Shown in pieces: positions 24,066 to 36,644 of a stretch of DNA of 64,000 nt. Both the position numbers and the translations under genes were made by a program. How positions within the stretch are numbered: position 1 is the first letter of the stretch; each line of letters begins with the position of its first letter. The notes under the pieces were generated by a model. That model ran no database searches, was not told the DNA's origin, and was given only the letters and a program-made list of their open reading frames with translations. Source of the DNA: Diphasiastrum complanatum (lineage: Eukaryota > Streptophyta > Lycopodiopsida > Lycopodiales > Lycopodiaceae); NCBI GenBank assembly GCA_029204225.1, contig CM055106.1, positions 16,430,022 to 16,494,021 of the forward strand, given 5' to 3'.

Positions 24066-24444
24066 GGATGCCAAACTAAATATAAATTGGGGTGCACATA
24101 AGCAATATCATTTGCATAACTTCATATTTTAGCTCATTTTCACCTAGTATTCATTCCATATTGGCTATTAATCATTAACAAGGTTACCACCGCTTCTTTC
24201 AAATTGCTCCCACCTACTCTTTTTATACCATTTCGATTATAGTTTTAGAATATACCACTTGTTATCAAACTCAAAGTTAACTCGATGAAGGTGCATTTTT
24301 ATCCTAGTTAAGTAGACTCTCAACTCCACAATCACAGTAGCATGCAACTTATGGAAATGCATATGTTCTAGGATTTGGGCCTTTCATTGTTTATTGGGTG
24401 TTGGGAAACTTAGTTTTAGGAGAGTAGAGGAAATAAATCCAACA

Positions 24445-25903
24445 CCCCCCCTTAATCTGGACTCGTGAATGCCTTGATCTTCAGACTAAGCGATGCACAA
24501 AACTTGTTGTGTGCATTAACACTTAATGCCTTTGTAAATATATCTGCAACCATGTCCTGTGTTCTATAGTACGTTAAGCTTATCTCCTTGTTGAAAACCT
24601 TGCCCCTGATATAGTGATATCGGATCTCAATGCGCTTACTTCTAGAGTGAAGTCTAGGGTTGGACGATAAGGCAATGGCACTCTGATTATCACAGAATAT
24701 GATTGTAGGGCTGTACTGATTCAAACTAATGTTTGACAATAAATTTCTCAACCAAAATGCTTTTTTAATATATTGAGAAGCAGCAATGTATACTGCTTTT
24801 GTAGATGAAAGAGCGATAGAGGTTTGCTTACGACTGGTTCCATGAGATAGGACCGTCATTGAAGAAGAATGTAAATCCAGATGCGGACTTACGATTGTCT
24901 ACATCTCCTCCTCAACTTGCATCAGAACATCCACTGAGCTGATGAAGATTGTCGTTGTTGACTTCTCCATAGCAAATGCACTGGTCCATGTTAGCTCGAA
25001 TATACCTCATGACTTGTATGAGAGTCTTCCAATGAATAATGCCAAGATTAGCCATAAATTGGCTGAGTGAGCTTATTGCAAAAGAGATGTCAGGTCTTGT
25101 ACAGACCATTGCGTACATGAGAGATCCAAGTATTGATCGATAAAGATATTCTCTCATCTGCTCCTCTTCCTGCTTGGTCTGAGGGCATTGGTCCCTTGAC
25201 AAACGCAGGCCTGGATCCATCGGTAAGTGAGCTAACTTACAGTTCGTCAGATTATATCTGTCAAGAGCATTGTGAAGATACATTTGTTGAGAAATAAATC
25301 AGTCGTCTCGCTCTATCTCGGTGGATTTGAATGCCCAGACAGAAGTGAGCTGCACCCATATCAGTCATGTCAAATTCAGAAAATAGCATATGTTTAGCAT
25401 CCTTAGCCAAATTGGTATTGTTGCTGAAAAAGCAACGTATCATCCACGTATAAGGTGATGATAATGAAGGATTGCTGCATTGACTTGAAATAGATGTTGC
25501 AATCAACAGTGCTTGGTTGGAAACCTTGTTGGATGAGGAATGTATTGATCCTTTGAAACCAAGCTCTTGTAGACTGTTTCAAGTCGTAAAGTTTCTTATG
25601 GAGTTTGCAAACATTCATACCTTTCAGAATGTATCCTTCAGGCTGGATCATGTAGATGTTTTCTTCTATAACTCCATTCAGATAGGCTGTTTGCACATCA
25701 AGTTGATGTACTTCAAGGTTGGCTACTACAACATATGATAGGAGGGCCCAAATTGATGAATATTTGACTACTGGACTAAAAGTCTCACTATAATCAACGT
25801 TGAGAATCTGGGTAAATACTCGTGCTGCCAGTCTTGCCTTCCTTCCATTAATCACTCCAATTACACACTTAAGAATAAAATGTGTCATCGCTTTTGATTG
25901 CAA
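24445..25903 (-). pseudogene. Copia reverse transcriptase and RNase H fragment, with polypurine tract
   Basis: Read from 25903 downward: RKARLAARVFTQILNVDYSE with TFSPVVKYSSI, HQLDVQTAYLNGVIEENIYM, LHKKLYDLKQSTRAWF and ITLYVDDTLLF. Then come DMTDMGAAHFCLGIQI, RSILGSLMYAMVCTRPDIS, TSIALSSTKAVYIAASQY and ADIFTKAL. Frameshifts lie near 25430, 25270 and 24890. The frame ends TSPD-stop, overlapping a minus-strand tract AAGGGGGGG (24453-24445) followed by TGTTGGATTT at 24444, a good polypurine tract and 3' LTR start. Upstream gag, protease and integrase are missing at about 25910. It is a different copia lineage from the 16.7-kb element. Confidence 0.88.
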
Positions 25904-26076
25904 TATCGTGAATCTACTATTTTAAAAAGTAAGGGGGAAGGGCCCAAGGCAGGGGCCTTCCCCTGCGTAAAACACCTGCAGGTTTTTCTTAAATTTTTTT
26001 TATTTTAATTTTAGAAATAACACTTCCAAAAATAACAATTTCGAATTGTGCGGCTTATTATAAATAGTAAGTGAAT

Positions 26077-26149
26077 CTTACACCATTGTAAGGTGTTTCT
26101 TGATATTTTTAAAAATATCAAAAATACCTTACAAATCTGTAAGGTATTT
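26077..26149. repeat. Cluster of three short perfect inverted repeats
   Basis: CTTACA-CCAT-TGTAAG lies at 26077-26092, an 18-bp perfect palindrome GATATTTTTAAAAATATC at 26102-26119, and 12-bp arms around AATC at 26122-26149 (arm AAATACCTTACA). The outer two share the core CTTACA-N4-TGTAAGGT. They lie about 560 bases upstream of the RAD52-like start codon. Confidence 0.85.
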
Positions 26150-26222
26150 ATTGCTCATAATTTTCGAAAGTAAAATAATATGCCATTTAAGGCAACTTTT
26201 AAATGAACTGCAAAAAAACCTG

Positions 26223-26310
26223 CAGGCTTTTACGTATGCATAATTTTGTGACTACTGATTCTAATACAGGCTTTTACGTATGCATAATTTTGTGACTACT
26301 GATTCTAATA
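26223..26310. repeat. 44-bp tandem duplication
   Basis: CAGGCTTTTACGTATGCATA and the following 24 bases occur twice without visible change, at 26223-26266 and 26267-26310. A short ATA/AAT repeat follows at about 26337. Confidence 0.95.
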
Positions 26311-26620
26311 CTGTGACATTTTAAATACTCAAATGTAATAATAATAATAATAATAATTATTGAAGCTAAAAAATGAATAAATAATTTTCATCCATTCTAT
26401 AAGAATGGTCATTCAGATGTAAAAAACCTACAAATCTTAAAACACCACAAAAATGGCAAGGCCTTTGGCCTTTGTGATATGCCAAGAAGGTTATTGTTTA
26501 AAAACAAGTATCAAAGCCTTTAAATCTGGATGAGTTTTGCTGGAGGCGACGACGATCAAGCAGGGTTTAAGGTTTTTCTCGCCATTTTAGGAGCTGCCAA
26601 AAACACAGATCATTGCTGCT

Positions 26621-26658
<38 letters not shown>

Positions 26659-26712
26659 CTCATCTCGAGATTTTCCATCTGCTTCATTCCTTCCTTTCCT
26701 CGTTGCCTTGCC

Positions 26713-27083
26713 ATGTCTTCCTCTACCTCTCTTCTGCTGCCACCAGCAGCAGCAAATGCTTCAGCTTCACCTTTTGCCTGCTACTCCTCGCACCTGCCCT
26801 GTATGCCAGTTCCTCTTCTGCGACTCAGACAACATGCGCGTGTCTCCACCAGGACTTCCTCTTGCAACGGCGCTCAAAGGTCATTCAGCATAATTGCCTC
26901 TGACAGTGCCAAGCGGGTGGTGCCATACGCTAGCTACGTTGTTCCTATCGATGATTCTGCGGGCTCCTCCTTCATCACTCGCCCCCTTGCTGAAATCCTT
27001 CGCGATATGAACAAAAGGGTACCCGATAAAGTGATCAGCGAAAGGGTTGATGAGGACGGCACCCTTCTCAAGTTCATTCCCTG
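26713..27083 (+). CDS. RAD52-like gene, exon 1 (residues 1-124)
   Basis: It encodes the transit-peptide-like leader and the first part of the domain up to FIPW. It ends in phase 2, splitting the Trp codon TG|G. The donor is GTACTC at 27084. A (CT)-rich stretch at 26626-26652 lies in the presumed 5' leader. Confidence 0.92.
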
Positions 27084-30000
27084 GTACTCTGAAACCCCAA
27101 TCCTTATACATTGCCTGTTTCACGAACGTACTAATTCACTTATTGTTGGCTGCAATCTTTTTGTAGAAGTTTTTTCGGTTTTGATGGTAGGGCAATGAAG
27201 TTCAGCCATAGCAATGTCTTGCTTATGGGCCTATTCTGCAATCGCATGGCACAATTAATGGCAGAGACGCTCAAATGTTCTCGTGGACTAAAGTGACTGT
27301 TTTTTATAATGAGTTGAGTTTTCAAGCTCGTCTGTGGCGTGCAATGCTCGTTAGTCTCATTAGTTGTTGAATATCCAGGAAGGATTGAGTAAGTAGGGGC
27401 AGTCTGTGTGTTTGAAGGGTTGTAACTTGTGTATGTTAACACTTAACTGATTCATCAGTTCAAAGATACACAATCAAGAACCGTGAGGATGCATCAGCTT
27501 ACTGGGTATTTGGGCTTCTGTATTTTGTGAGCCAAATCTCTAACTTTGATCTACAAGCTTAACCTGAGCCGCATGGTTGGACCATCTGGCATCAGGCATA
27601 AGTGTGGGGTCCAGACATACGTTCAACAGGAGGTAGAGGTTCAGGTGGAGTGGCCCCGTCTTTTTAGGGATCATGTATGCCCACTTCTATTACTGGTCAG
27701 GGCCAAGATGAGATGCATGGTTTATCTAGTTACATTCGGTTGGACATTGCATTGGCTTGGAGACCGATATATTCGTAGCAGCTTTGTTACTTTCAACTTG
27801 CGGGGGATTTCAATGCTAAGACCTCAGACACACACATAGCTTTTGAGGATGTCGAGACTGATCCCTTTGGCATACATGCACTTGATGATGAGGAGTTAGG
27901 CATAAGGAGATCTCTCGCTGACAGGACTGGTCCAATTACTACCTAGAGGGAATTTCACTGCATCTAGTGGAGTCCCCATTGGCTTTCATCCCACATATCT
28001 TAGATTTCACCATCTCCCCCACCATTAGCACAAAATCCAGAGAGATCTTTAATGTCAATAAATCCTTTGGGAGTACTTTGAGTTGTGATAATAGGTACCT
28101 ATGAAGGCATTTATCAGCAATTTGATCCATGTAAACTAATAGCGAGTTGTATTGGCTCACTTATGTGCATAGTTTCCATGTTACGAATGCATAAATTGGG
28201 AGTAGGGTAGTTGCTGTTTAAAAATGGCCTACTGATTGCTGTCCCAGTCACCAATCCTAGCCCATGAATGTACAATGTTGCTATTCATGCATACGTGTTC
28301 ACTTCGTTGGTAACAACTATACATAGAATCGATTGAATCTTACACATGCCGCTTTTGTTCACCAAGGCATACTTTCATAGCAAAAATAGCATTCAATGCA
28401 TGAAATATCCCTTAGAATGCATTGCCTCTCACCATAAAAGAAATGTTCATACTCTACAATTAAATTGCATGCATCAATAATGATACAACACATCAAATAT
28501 CAACATCCTACTTGTGCAATGATCAATAAAACACATGCACAAGCCTGAACGATAAAAGATAATCATGCATGCGTGAAATTTATTCACAATGCACTGACAA
28601 GATCATAAACATAAAATAAAAATCAAATAAATGAGATGGCCTTTCTTGGCACACAGTTTGGAGAGAATTGCACGTTCATCGGTTGCACAAATGCGATTCT
28701 TGTACTCCTCATAACTCTTTCCATTGCCACAAAATTTCCCTTCCATAGGGCCGCTTTGATACCATTGGAAGAGTACTCCGTAGATCTAATCTACGAACAA
28801 GCCGATACAGCAACACCAATGGTCAAGACATCAGATGATTGTCCCAGCTAGAGTAAACCCACAGTCACCCTCATGTAGTGGGAAACTATACTGGCATCCA
28901 AAGGTCACCTTCTTGAACAGTAGCTATGGCATTCCATATTGTTAGGGTTGATGTTCACATTGTTACCCCTAATGTTGTCGTCTAGGGTTAATTAGGATTA
29001 TTAGGCCATGCCTGCGTGCTAATGTAGGTGCCTTTATCTATATTTAGTAAAGTCAAGTTAAAATTTAGGTAGACTCAAGTTCGAGATTTAGTGCTTGATT
29101 CAGAGCACAAGTTTTGCTATAGATAGGTGTTGGTGCTTGTAGGGACATTAATTAGGCAATTGGGCTGTGCTGCAAGAGGAGATTTTAAAATCTGCCTCAG
29201 ATTTCAGGTTGCTGTAGGACAACAAAGCGTGGAGACAACGTTGTTATGAGCACAGCATGGAAGAAGTTAGGATCGTCGAAGAACATTCACAGGCTGATCA
29301 CTGACCTGTTTGCTACTGCCTACAGGGTTGTTTTCTGATTTGAGACCTGATCGCTGCTGGAAACCTGATTGCTGAGCTGATCGCCTATCAGATCGCTGGC
29401 TGTCTGAGTCTGTATACTGAGTTGGAAGTTGCTTAAGATCAGATCGCTGGCTGCATTGGCTACTGCTGTCAGTTCGCTGGATCAGTGAACCAGATCAGAT
29501 CCTGGCTACTGGAGACTTGGTCACTGCCTGGGATCAGATCGTTGATTGGAAAGAGGACAGATTTGATTGCCAGAAAACAACAGAAGTGCCAAGGAAAAGT
29601 AACTGGGATCAGATCGCTGCTGGAAAGAGGACAGATTTGATTGCTGGAAAAGAACAAGAGTGCCAAGGAAAAGATTAGCTTCAGATTTGCAGGGCAAAGC
29701 GTTGGAGTTTGCTACAGATCGTGAAGAACCAAGGAACACTGGCCAGGAATTGCGTGTTGGAGTTTTCTACAGATTGTGAAGAACCAAGGAACACTGGCCA
29801 GGAATTGCTAGTGTTGGAGTGCTATCGTTGCATGTTACAGTCTATTGTTGGAGACATGTTGCTATTGATTAGAACACCATTGGTAGATTGCTGCAGATTG
29901 CCAATCACTGTTGGAAGTAATTGGTACACATGCAAGGAGGCATGTACATGTGCAGATTGCTGGGAAGCAATTGCTATGTCTTGTAGTAGCAGATCATTGA

Positions 30001-32942
30001 GGTTTAGAACCTTGATGCATGCTGAAGGAGGTCTCAAGAGTCAGGACCAACATTACGACTAGGAGTTGTTTGCAATCAGGATGCAAGGTGGAGAAAGGAT
30101 CCAAAAGAGTGATCATATTAGATTAGTCGCTATAGTTTGGTTGCTACTGATCAAAAACTATGCAGGAGAACATTGACAAGTCATTGAAACTACATGGGAG
30201 TTGGTTCATGCAACTGCAAGGCGAAGTGGAAGGGTCAACTCACAAAAAAAGGAAAGCTACATGAAACAAGAGATAAAGAGGGAGATGGCAAGAGAAGACA
30301 ATTATAGTTGATTGTTCACGTGGTACCAAGTGAGATCAATTCTACTAGGAAGATTTGTTTTGAGTTGGAGAAAAGTTGTTTCTTCAAGTTCTTGAATCTA
30401 TCCTTGAAAATCAACAATATAGGTGGCTGTTTACTCTCAAGAAAAACAACAGGGTTCATTTCTATGAATCGGCAGATTATTGATCAGCCTTAGAAAATCA
30501 ATATCAAGTCTTCTTAAGTGAAGCAGGATGGACATACACCAATTGGGAAGTTTGCATATGAAATAGTGTCATGACAAATAGATGTCATGATGAGAATTTG
30601 GTTGGAAAGTTGTTTGGAGCAAGTGACTCTATGTGTGAGATAGAGGCAAGAGATTCCATGGAGAAGATAGTGTCAAGTGCTTTGTGTGAGAAAGTATTTG
30701 GGGAGGAGTATCAATTACTTTCTATGAGGAAGTATTGCATACGTTTTATCTTTCTATTGGGGATGCTCTATTACTTACATATTTGGTTTGGTTTATGGAT
30801 GAGATTCTATTTGTATCATTGTTGAACTTCTGAAGTTGACATTCCTTCAGTATGCTAGTTGGTAGCTGCTTCTGTAGCTTCAGCGGCACCATGATCGCTG
30901 ACTGTCTTCCCCTGCCATCTCCCTCACCGTCTCTGAGTTGACCCTTCCACTTTGCCTTGCAGCTGCATGAACCAACTTACACGTAGCTTCAATGATCTGT
31001 CAAGATCCTCCTGCAGTGATGTCTCTCCAACAATGTTCTTGATCAGTTGCGATCAGACTGTAGTGACGGATCTGATCTGATCACTCTTTCTCCACCTTGG
31101 CCCCTGATTGCAAAACAACTCCTAGCGTAATGCTGATCTAGACTCTTGAGACCTCCTTCAACACGCGTCAAGGTTCTTCCCCTTCCTAAACCTCAATGAT
31201 TTGTAAAGAAAATTTTTCAGCAATCTTTCTCACAAACTCATCAATCTGGTCACTCATCCTGTTGCACTTAAACATGTGTACCAATTACTTCCAACAATGA
31301 TTGGCAATCTGCAGTTGTCATGCCCATGACTGGTCTCGGGTAGCGTGTTCACGCTAGGGACCGGTAGACCAACAACCCGTAAGTTAATTGTGACTATAAG
31401 GGAATTGGGGCCCTTATGTGTACATGGTCATAATTAATGGTTGTAGGCCTAAACACTTGATGGTGGATTTGTATGGGTCTATCAGTGAGTCATTGGGGAA
31501 CTGGATGACATGGCCTAGATAGGCTGCAGAGGTGTCCAGTGAGGTGTCACAGTGCACTACTAGTGGTGCATGGGCCTTGGAGGGTATAAGTATACCTGCT
31601 GGGCTCTCAGTGTATGCTTGATAGCATGACCGGCGGCAGGATGCTGCTAGTGTGATGCCTCATTCCTCTTTGTGATTGATCCATAGCTTGGGGGCTAGAT
31701 CGGTTTGGTTGGGTTGGTTTGTCCACCATCAGGTTCCCTTGTGTTGCTTGTGTTTGGCATGCTTAGAATAGGATCCTTGGATTGAGGACTTTTTATTGCT
31801 ATCAGAGCCAATTCTGAGCACGTTTTTGCCATTGATTTGTGTTCAAGAGAAATCTCGAATTGTGTGGAATTTTCCGTTGTTTGATAGGGAATCTTGACAC
31901 TTTTTTGAGAATTCAGTGGAGTAAGCAACGATGTGGTGGAAGTGTGGATTATGCTTCTGGTTGATTCCCTTGTTTGAAGTGTGATTGGTTGTGTGGTAAG
32001 TGCACTACCAGGTATACAATCGGTTCGATTTTTAGACACTTCATATTGGTTTTCAGGAAGTAAATTTCCGATTTTCAATTCACTTGTGTTGCCGTTTACT
32101 TCATTAGGGACACTTTTCCGTTAGCAACGGGATCAATAAGAGTGAATGCTAGTTATTACGGCTTTTTGTTCATTACACCGTGATTTAGGTGGTTTTGTTG
32201 GCTGTCTTTTGCTTTTTATTGAGCCAGTTTTGGCTTGAATCAATGGAAAGCAGGAACAAAAAAGACTAATCACTGGCTGTGAGGGTTGGTGGGTGATTTA
32301 CAGGTGTTGCATGGCGATTCTTTATGGAGTTGCAGGTTTTTTGTTGCATTTCCCAGCAAACTAACGGTGGTTTGCAGGTTGATGAGCCAGTAAGGCCATC
32401 ATTGGGATGGTTTGGATCATTGCGAAGCCTATTTTGTGTGAAGAATGGCCAAACCTGCAAATTCTTAGTTCAAAGGAAATTTGGACGGCATCTACCCTGT
32501 GTCTCAGACATAATGTAATCTAGGCCTGTTAAACTGTAAATGAATAATCGCTTATGAATCTGTGGGAACTAACTAAAGGTTTAAGCAAACTTCAAGTGGA
32601 TCTAAAGCAATCCTTACTGCAAAAATAGCAATAGAAGGCAATTTTTTGCATAAAGAAGGATAATTTATGCATGGCTGAACTTCTGTTTTTACTGAAAACA
32701 GAGTTCAGGCTTTAGGGATGCTTAACATTTGTGAAATCACCCTTGAAGATGTGGTAATCTGCCAACAAACAGCTGAAGAAATGCCTAAAAGCTTCTTGCA
32801 TTAGAAACGTTAACCATTGGGAAAATGGCAAACTTTGGCTGCCTGGAAGCCGCCTGCCCTCCAGCGTGCCAGTAACCTTATTAATCCTCCACGGATTCCT
32901 TCTGGAAGGGAAGGAGGAAATGTGCACCTCCCGGGCTGCCAT

Positions 32943-32989
<47 letters not shown>

Positions 32990-35900
32990 TCTCACAAACT
33001 CCTATCGCGGGTTCCTTTCTCTCTTCGGGTTCTGTTTTTTGTTGAAATCTGGGAAGGGGAGGGAACTGGAGTAGCGCGTGACTGGAATGAAAACGCGTGG
33101 AGTGCATGCTGAATGCGTGTGAGGGATGAGAGGAGGGGGAGGAGGGCGGGGATAAGCTTTAAGTTTTTAAGTAAACTTATCGGGTATGGTGGTGGGTGGA
33201 TAAGGTGCAAGGTTTGGTCGCACGGTTTTTCCTATGTGATTTTTTTGTTTCTGTAAAACTTGTTCTTTTTTCCATAAACATCTTTTCTTAGTCGATTGAA
33301 CTAGAAAAATAACAATACGGTTAATTATTTTCATGAGGAGTAACAGCTTACGAAGTGGTACTAATGGCTTTCAAGATTCTTTTTTTTGAAACTTCTCCTG
33401 AGCAAATCACGAATGATATGCACCTCTTGGAAACTCGTGGCATTTCCTGTTAAAAAGGGGGAGAGGTAGGAAGAAAAGAGGGTTATCAAGGAGAAACATC
33501 TGTCAGAGATTCCAGGGGGAATCTGTTATAGCTGACTGACTTGTTTTATAAATCAGAAACGATAGGATATTCAGATATTACAGAAATCCTTTATGGATTA
33601 TAGTAGATATCTGGGTTGAAGATTTAAAGGGGGGAAATTTAGAAAGTACTCTTGCAGTAGAAAAGTGGCTGATAACAAGTTCGATTGATTTGTGTCAGAA
33701 CTTGGAATTTTATTGCAAGATGGGGGTTTGTTGAAACCTGTTCCTTGCTGGATATAGTCAACTTGATCTTAGTTTGGACTGAGATCCGTGGGTTGATGTG
33801 CTAGCAATATATTCTTTTGAGTTAATCTTCGGTTGAGATTTTGATGTGAAATAGCACTCTTTAAGAAATATTCTCTCTTACAGGATAACCAAGTTACAAG
33901 ATTCTCGGTTATGAAAGTGTTGTCTACAGATCAGGAGTTATCTGTAGAGATATGCTATGTAGTGAATCTTTGTGGGATCATTAAACCTTTTGTACAAACT
34001 ATTAATCCTGTGGATCTACAAAGTATTCCATGAACTAAGTTTATTTGCATGCATAAACTAGTTGCTGGTACATAGGCATATTGATGAGAATTGTGTTTGA
34101 AACAATTTCTCGCTGGGTTATAGTAATTTCTCATTGAGAATTGCTTATTGAACTAGGGAGGTGATCTTTTTCAGGCCCTTTCGGACGGTATTGCTAAAAT
34201 CTCTCTACATGGTTACATATTGCTTGTAGGGGACTTTAACGCACGCACAGCCACTCTCCAGACTGAGTTCTATGCTGACACACTCTCTCTTCATCTGTTG
34301 GATACCTCTTATGCCCGTTATTCTCAGGACTCATTAGCGATGGTTAGGCTTTTTGGGGAGCGGCTTTTGAGGTTGGCACAAGTACACGGTCTCATTATCC
34401 TTAACGGTCTTCTTCAATGGCCATCTTCCTCTGCATATACTTGCCACCCATTTGGTGGCGGTCACAGCGTAGTGGACTATTTCATTGCATCTCCTGCTTT
34501 ATTGCCCCACCTGGTATCCTTCACCATCTCTACCCCGATCCTCGCTGATCACTCTCTACTCTACCTCTCCTTCTCCCCAGCGCCAAGTCTGCCTTCTTCT
34601 CCACCTTCCCTCTTTGTTCGACCCACCCGCTATCGTATACCTCCTCATCAATCCAGGCCTATGTTGCCCACGTCTCTCGTCTTTTGGACCACTTTCCTTC
34701 CTCCTCTGATGTCACTACCCAAGCCTCCTTTTTAACACACGCCCTGACTACTGCCGCTCATGCCAATGCGCCCCCTCGCCGCTTCTCTTCTCATCATCGT
34801 ACCCATAATAAATGGTATGACAACGACTGTTCTTTCTTCCAAAAATATGTCGAGCTCCTCAAATTCTCAAATTCTACACTTTCTTCTTCTGCAGAAAAGC
34901 AGCTTCGTTCCCTTCTCCGCAAAAAGAAAGTGGCTTACTTTTCTTCCCGTTCCTCCTACCTCCTTCGCTCCCTTCACTCTGCTTCCTCGACTACTTTTGG
35001 AAGATCTTTCTTCATAGGCCCCTATCCATTGCACCCATCCCTCTTCAATCCTGGGTCGACTATGCAACCAACCTATATACGATTGCTCACCCTTCCATCT
35101 CTCTTTCTTCTCGTCCTACTCACTGTGACCTCTTTTCTCCTGACATGGTTGAAGCCACCATCTGCAAACTCAAGAACAATCGTACGTCTACATTGACCTC
35201 CTTTCAGCCGAGCTCCTCAAACGAATTGCCAAACTCACCTCCCCTTTCTTGGCCCGCTGTTTCAACCGCTTTGTCGTTGATGGTTTCCCCATACCTTGGG
35301 CCACCAATCTCCTTCACCCCATTCTTAAAGCAGGCGATGCCATGAATGTCCACAACTATCACACTATTATGATTGGTCATACCATGGCCAAGTTGTACGC
35401 CACTATTCTCTAGAACTTCGTTACGGCATAGGCGGATTCTCGACTATTGTAAGCGACTGGCCAGACTGGCTTCCGTCGGGGTTATTGTTAGAATCCCCAT
35501 CGTCATGCCGGTCATTGCTAAAGTACAAACAAGTGACGAACGCTACGTTACCACCCAACCATAGAGGTACTGCCACCTCACCCCCATGCATTGGAGCTAC
35601 AGACCACCATCAAGCAAGCTCGGGTCTCAAGTAAGCCATGGTGTCCCATACCACCATACCTTACCCTCGACCCTCACCTACCTACATCCTGAGGCCTAGA
35701 TACTCGTCCTGACCTGACCACCAGTGGAAGAGCTCTTCATTCTCCAGGAGAGAATGAATACCCAACTCATGGAGATCCACCTCTATATACATAGTCCAGG
35801 TGGGTCATCTCCCTCCATAGGAGTCACGCATGACTAACGACACGCGACAGTTGTGCACACTGATGCGGGTCCATAACAACGAGTCACCGCGTGCCAATGA

Positions 35901-36613
35901 GACATTGACACGTGGCACCTAAAAGACCTATAGCTCCAGATTAGCGTTCCGTCCCATAACTGAGACCGTCACCTCAAGTTTCCTGTTGCGTACCCTTATG
36001 GGTACGTAACAGTTATAGCACTCTTGATCATGTCCTCACTCTACGTACTATCATTGAGGAGGCAAAGCATATGGGCAAGAAGGTATTTGCTTGTTTCGTT
36101 GATCTCTCTAAGGCCTTTGATACTGTTCTTTGTCATCTTTTGATCAGCAGACTACGTCAGCTTGGCTTTTCCGACTCTATTCTCGTGGCAGTGGTTGCTC
36201 TGTATGAGAGTGTTCTAGGACGTATTCGGCTGGGTACTGATTTGTCTTCTCCCATCCGTAGCACTGTTGGCGTCAAGCAAGGCTGTCCACTGTCCCCTCC
36301 GTTGTTTGCACTTTATATTGATGATCTTGAGCGCTTCATTCGTGAAGAAGGTGGAGATGGTTGCGTGCTGACTCATTTGCTCATCCCCATTCTGCTTTAT
36401 GCTGATGACATTGTTCTGCTTACTCCCTCACTAGAAGGGTTGCAATGTCACTTACAGGTCTTACATCGGTTTTGTGTTGCTTGGGGTCTCTCTGTTAACT
36501 TAAAAAAGACGAAGATACCCCCTTTGAGTAGGATCCCATTTCTTGCTTTCAAATGCAACCATTCTACCATCCTGGAATAGGACTGCCCCTATAGCAAAGC
36601 CGCTAGCATTGAT

Positions 36614-36644
<31 letters not shown>

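Noticed and set aside
26530-26712. Upstream in-frame ATG of the RAD52-like gene
   Set aside because: It would translate a CT tract as Leu-Ser repeats before a normal-looking transit peptide; this is more likely 5' leader.
32700-33210. GC-richer segment with CT tract resembling a gene leader inside RAD52-like intron 1
   Set aside because: No start codon with a conserved frame follows on either strand, so a nested gene is not supported.
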